A stretch of DNA of 64,000 nt from positions 192,107,948 through 192,171,947 of the forward strand of contig CP136064.1 of NCBI GenBank assembly GCA_032622095.1. Direction: 5' to 3'. Position numbers and translations under genes: made by a program. Every line of letters starts with the position of its first letter. The stretch's first letter is position 1. Source of the DNA: Siphonodentalium dalli. Taxonomy: Eukaryota; Mollusca; Scaphopoda; Gadilida; Siphonodentaliidae. Below, piece after piece: positions 63,780 to 64,000 of the stretch. The notes under the pieces were generated by a model. That model saw only the letters and a list, made by a program, of their open reading frames with translations. It ran no database searches and was not told where the DNA came from.

Positions 63780-64000
63780 TTATACGCCCGTTTGAAAAAA
63801 AACGGTCGTATTATGTAAATGGGTTGTCCGTCCGTCGTCCGTCCGCTTTTGGTTTCCGGATGATAACTTTAGATTGAATCGAGTGAACTGAACCAAATTT
63901 GGTATGATGGTTTACCACACCAAAATACTGATCAAGTTTCTAATATAGGTTTCGTCCGCATGATTTTGACTGAGTTATGCCCCTTTTTCGACTTTGATTT
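63780..64000 (+). mobile_element. GGACGGAC-type element, cut by window edge
   Basis: Begins with the hairpin TACGCCCGTT...AAACGGTCGTA, then GTCCGTCCGTCGTCCGTCCG and GGTTTCCGGATGATAACTTT; same family as 26560-26945. Confidence 0.7.

Overview
This is AT-rich animal nuclear DNA: short exons with GT/AG borders lie in introns of up to about 21 kb that are filled with transposons. The host is not named in the sequence. A secreted alpha-carbonic anhydrase pair with nacrein-like features, together with GGACGGAC-rich repeats of a kind common in bivalves and other lophotrochozoans, suggests a mollusc or close relative (inference). No bacterial-style operons, rRNA or tRNA genes were recognised.

Host genes. 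Two alpha-carbonic anhydrase genes lie head-to-tail on the minus strand. The upstream gene (called CA-A here) enters from beyond 64000; its last four coding exons are at 62931-62839, 60092-60029, 58939-58785 and 37944-37810, ending in a stop. The downstream gene (CA-B) begins at 25943 with a signal-peptide exon behind a TATA box, continues at 4713-4543, 2996-2851 and 1238-1146, and leaves the window at position 1. All exon phases join without gaps, and the one exon position seen in both genes (31 codons, phase 0) matches exactly, so this is a tandem duplicate pair. Both encode secreted zinc enzymes interconverting CO2 and bicarbonate.

Mobile DNA. The 20.8-kb last intron of CA-A holds a whole Polinton/Maverick (38669-58103, 19435 bp): long terminal inverted repeats, a 6-bp target duplication CACAGC, and genes for adenovirus-like protease, double jelly-roll major capsid protein, penton-like minor capsid protein, a small membrane protein, retroviral-type integrase with chromodomain, packaging ATPase, protein-primed DNA polymerase B and several family-specific or unknown proteins. 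Most large genes are broken by frameshifts, stops or nested insertions, so this copy is dead, though the protease and several small genes are open. Its most striking parts are a near-symmetrical palindromic divergent promoter (54901-55022), a 97-bp palindrome inserted in the capsid gene with a 10-bp target duplication, and a possible F-box-like protein (51323-50724).

Elsewhere there are a 5'-truncated non-LTR retrotransposon (1-933), a decayed hAT/ZMYM-type transposase (17.6-19.5 kb, in CA-B intron 1), three TTAA-flanked piggyBac-like non-autonomous elements (16915-17257, 22874-24446, 34461-34874), a long-inverted-repeat MITE with an inner hairpin (28977-29451), a 0.7-kb foldback (36453-37140), RTE-like minisatellites (10.06-11.0 and 15.06-15.6 kb), small foldback MITEs and GGACGGAC-type repeats. 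Stretches between these show no gene I could support.
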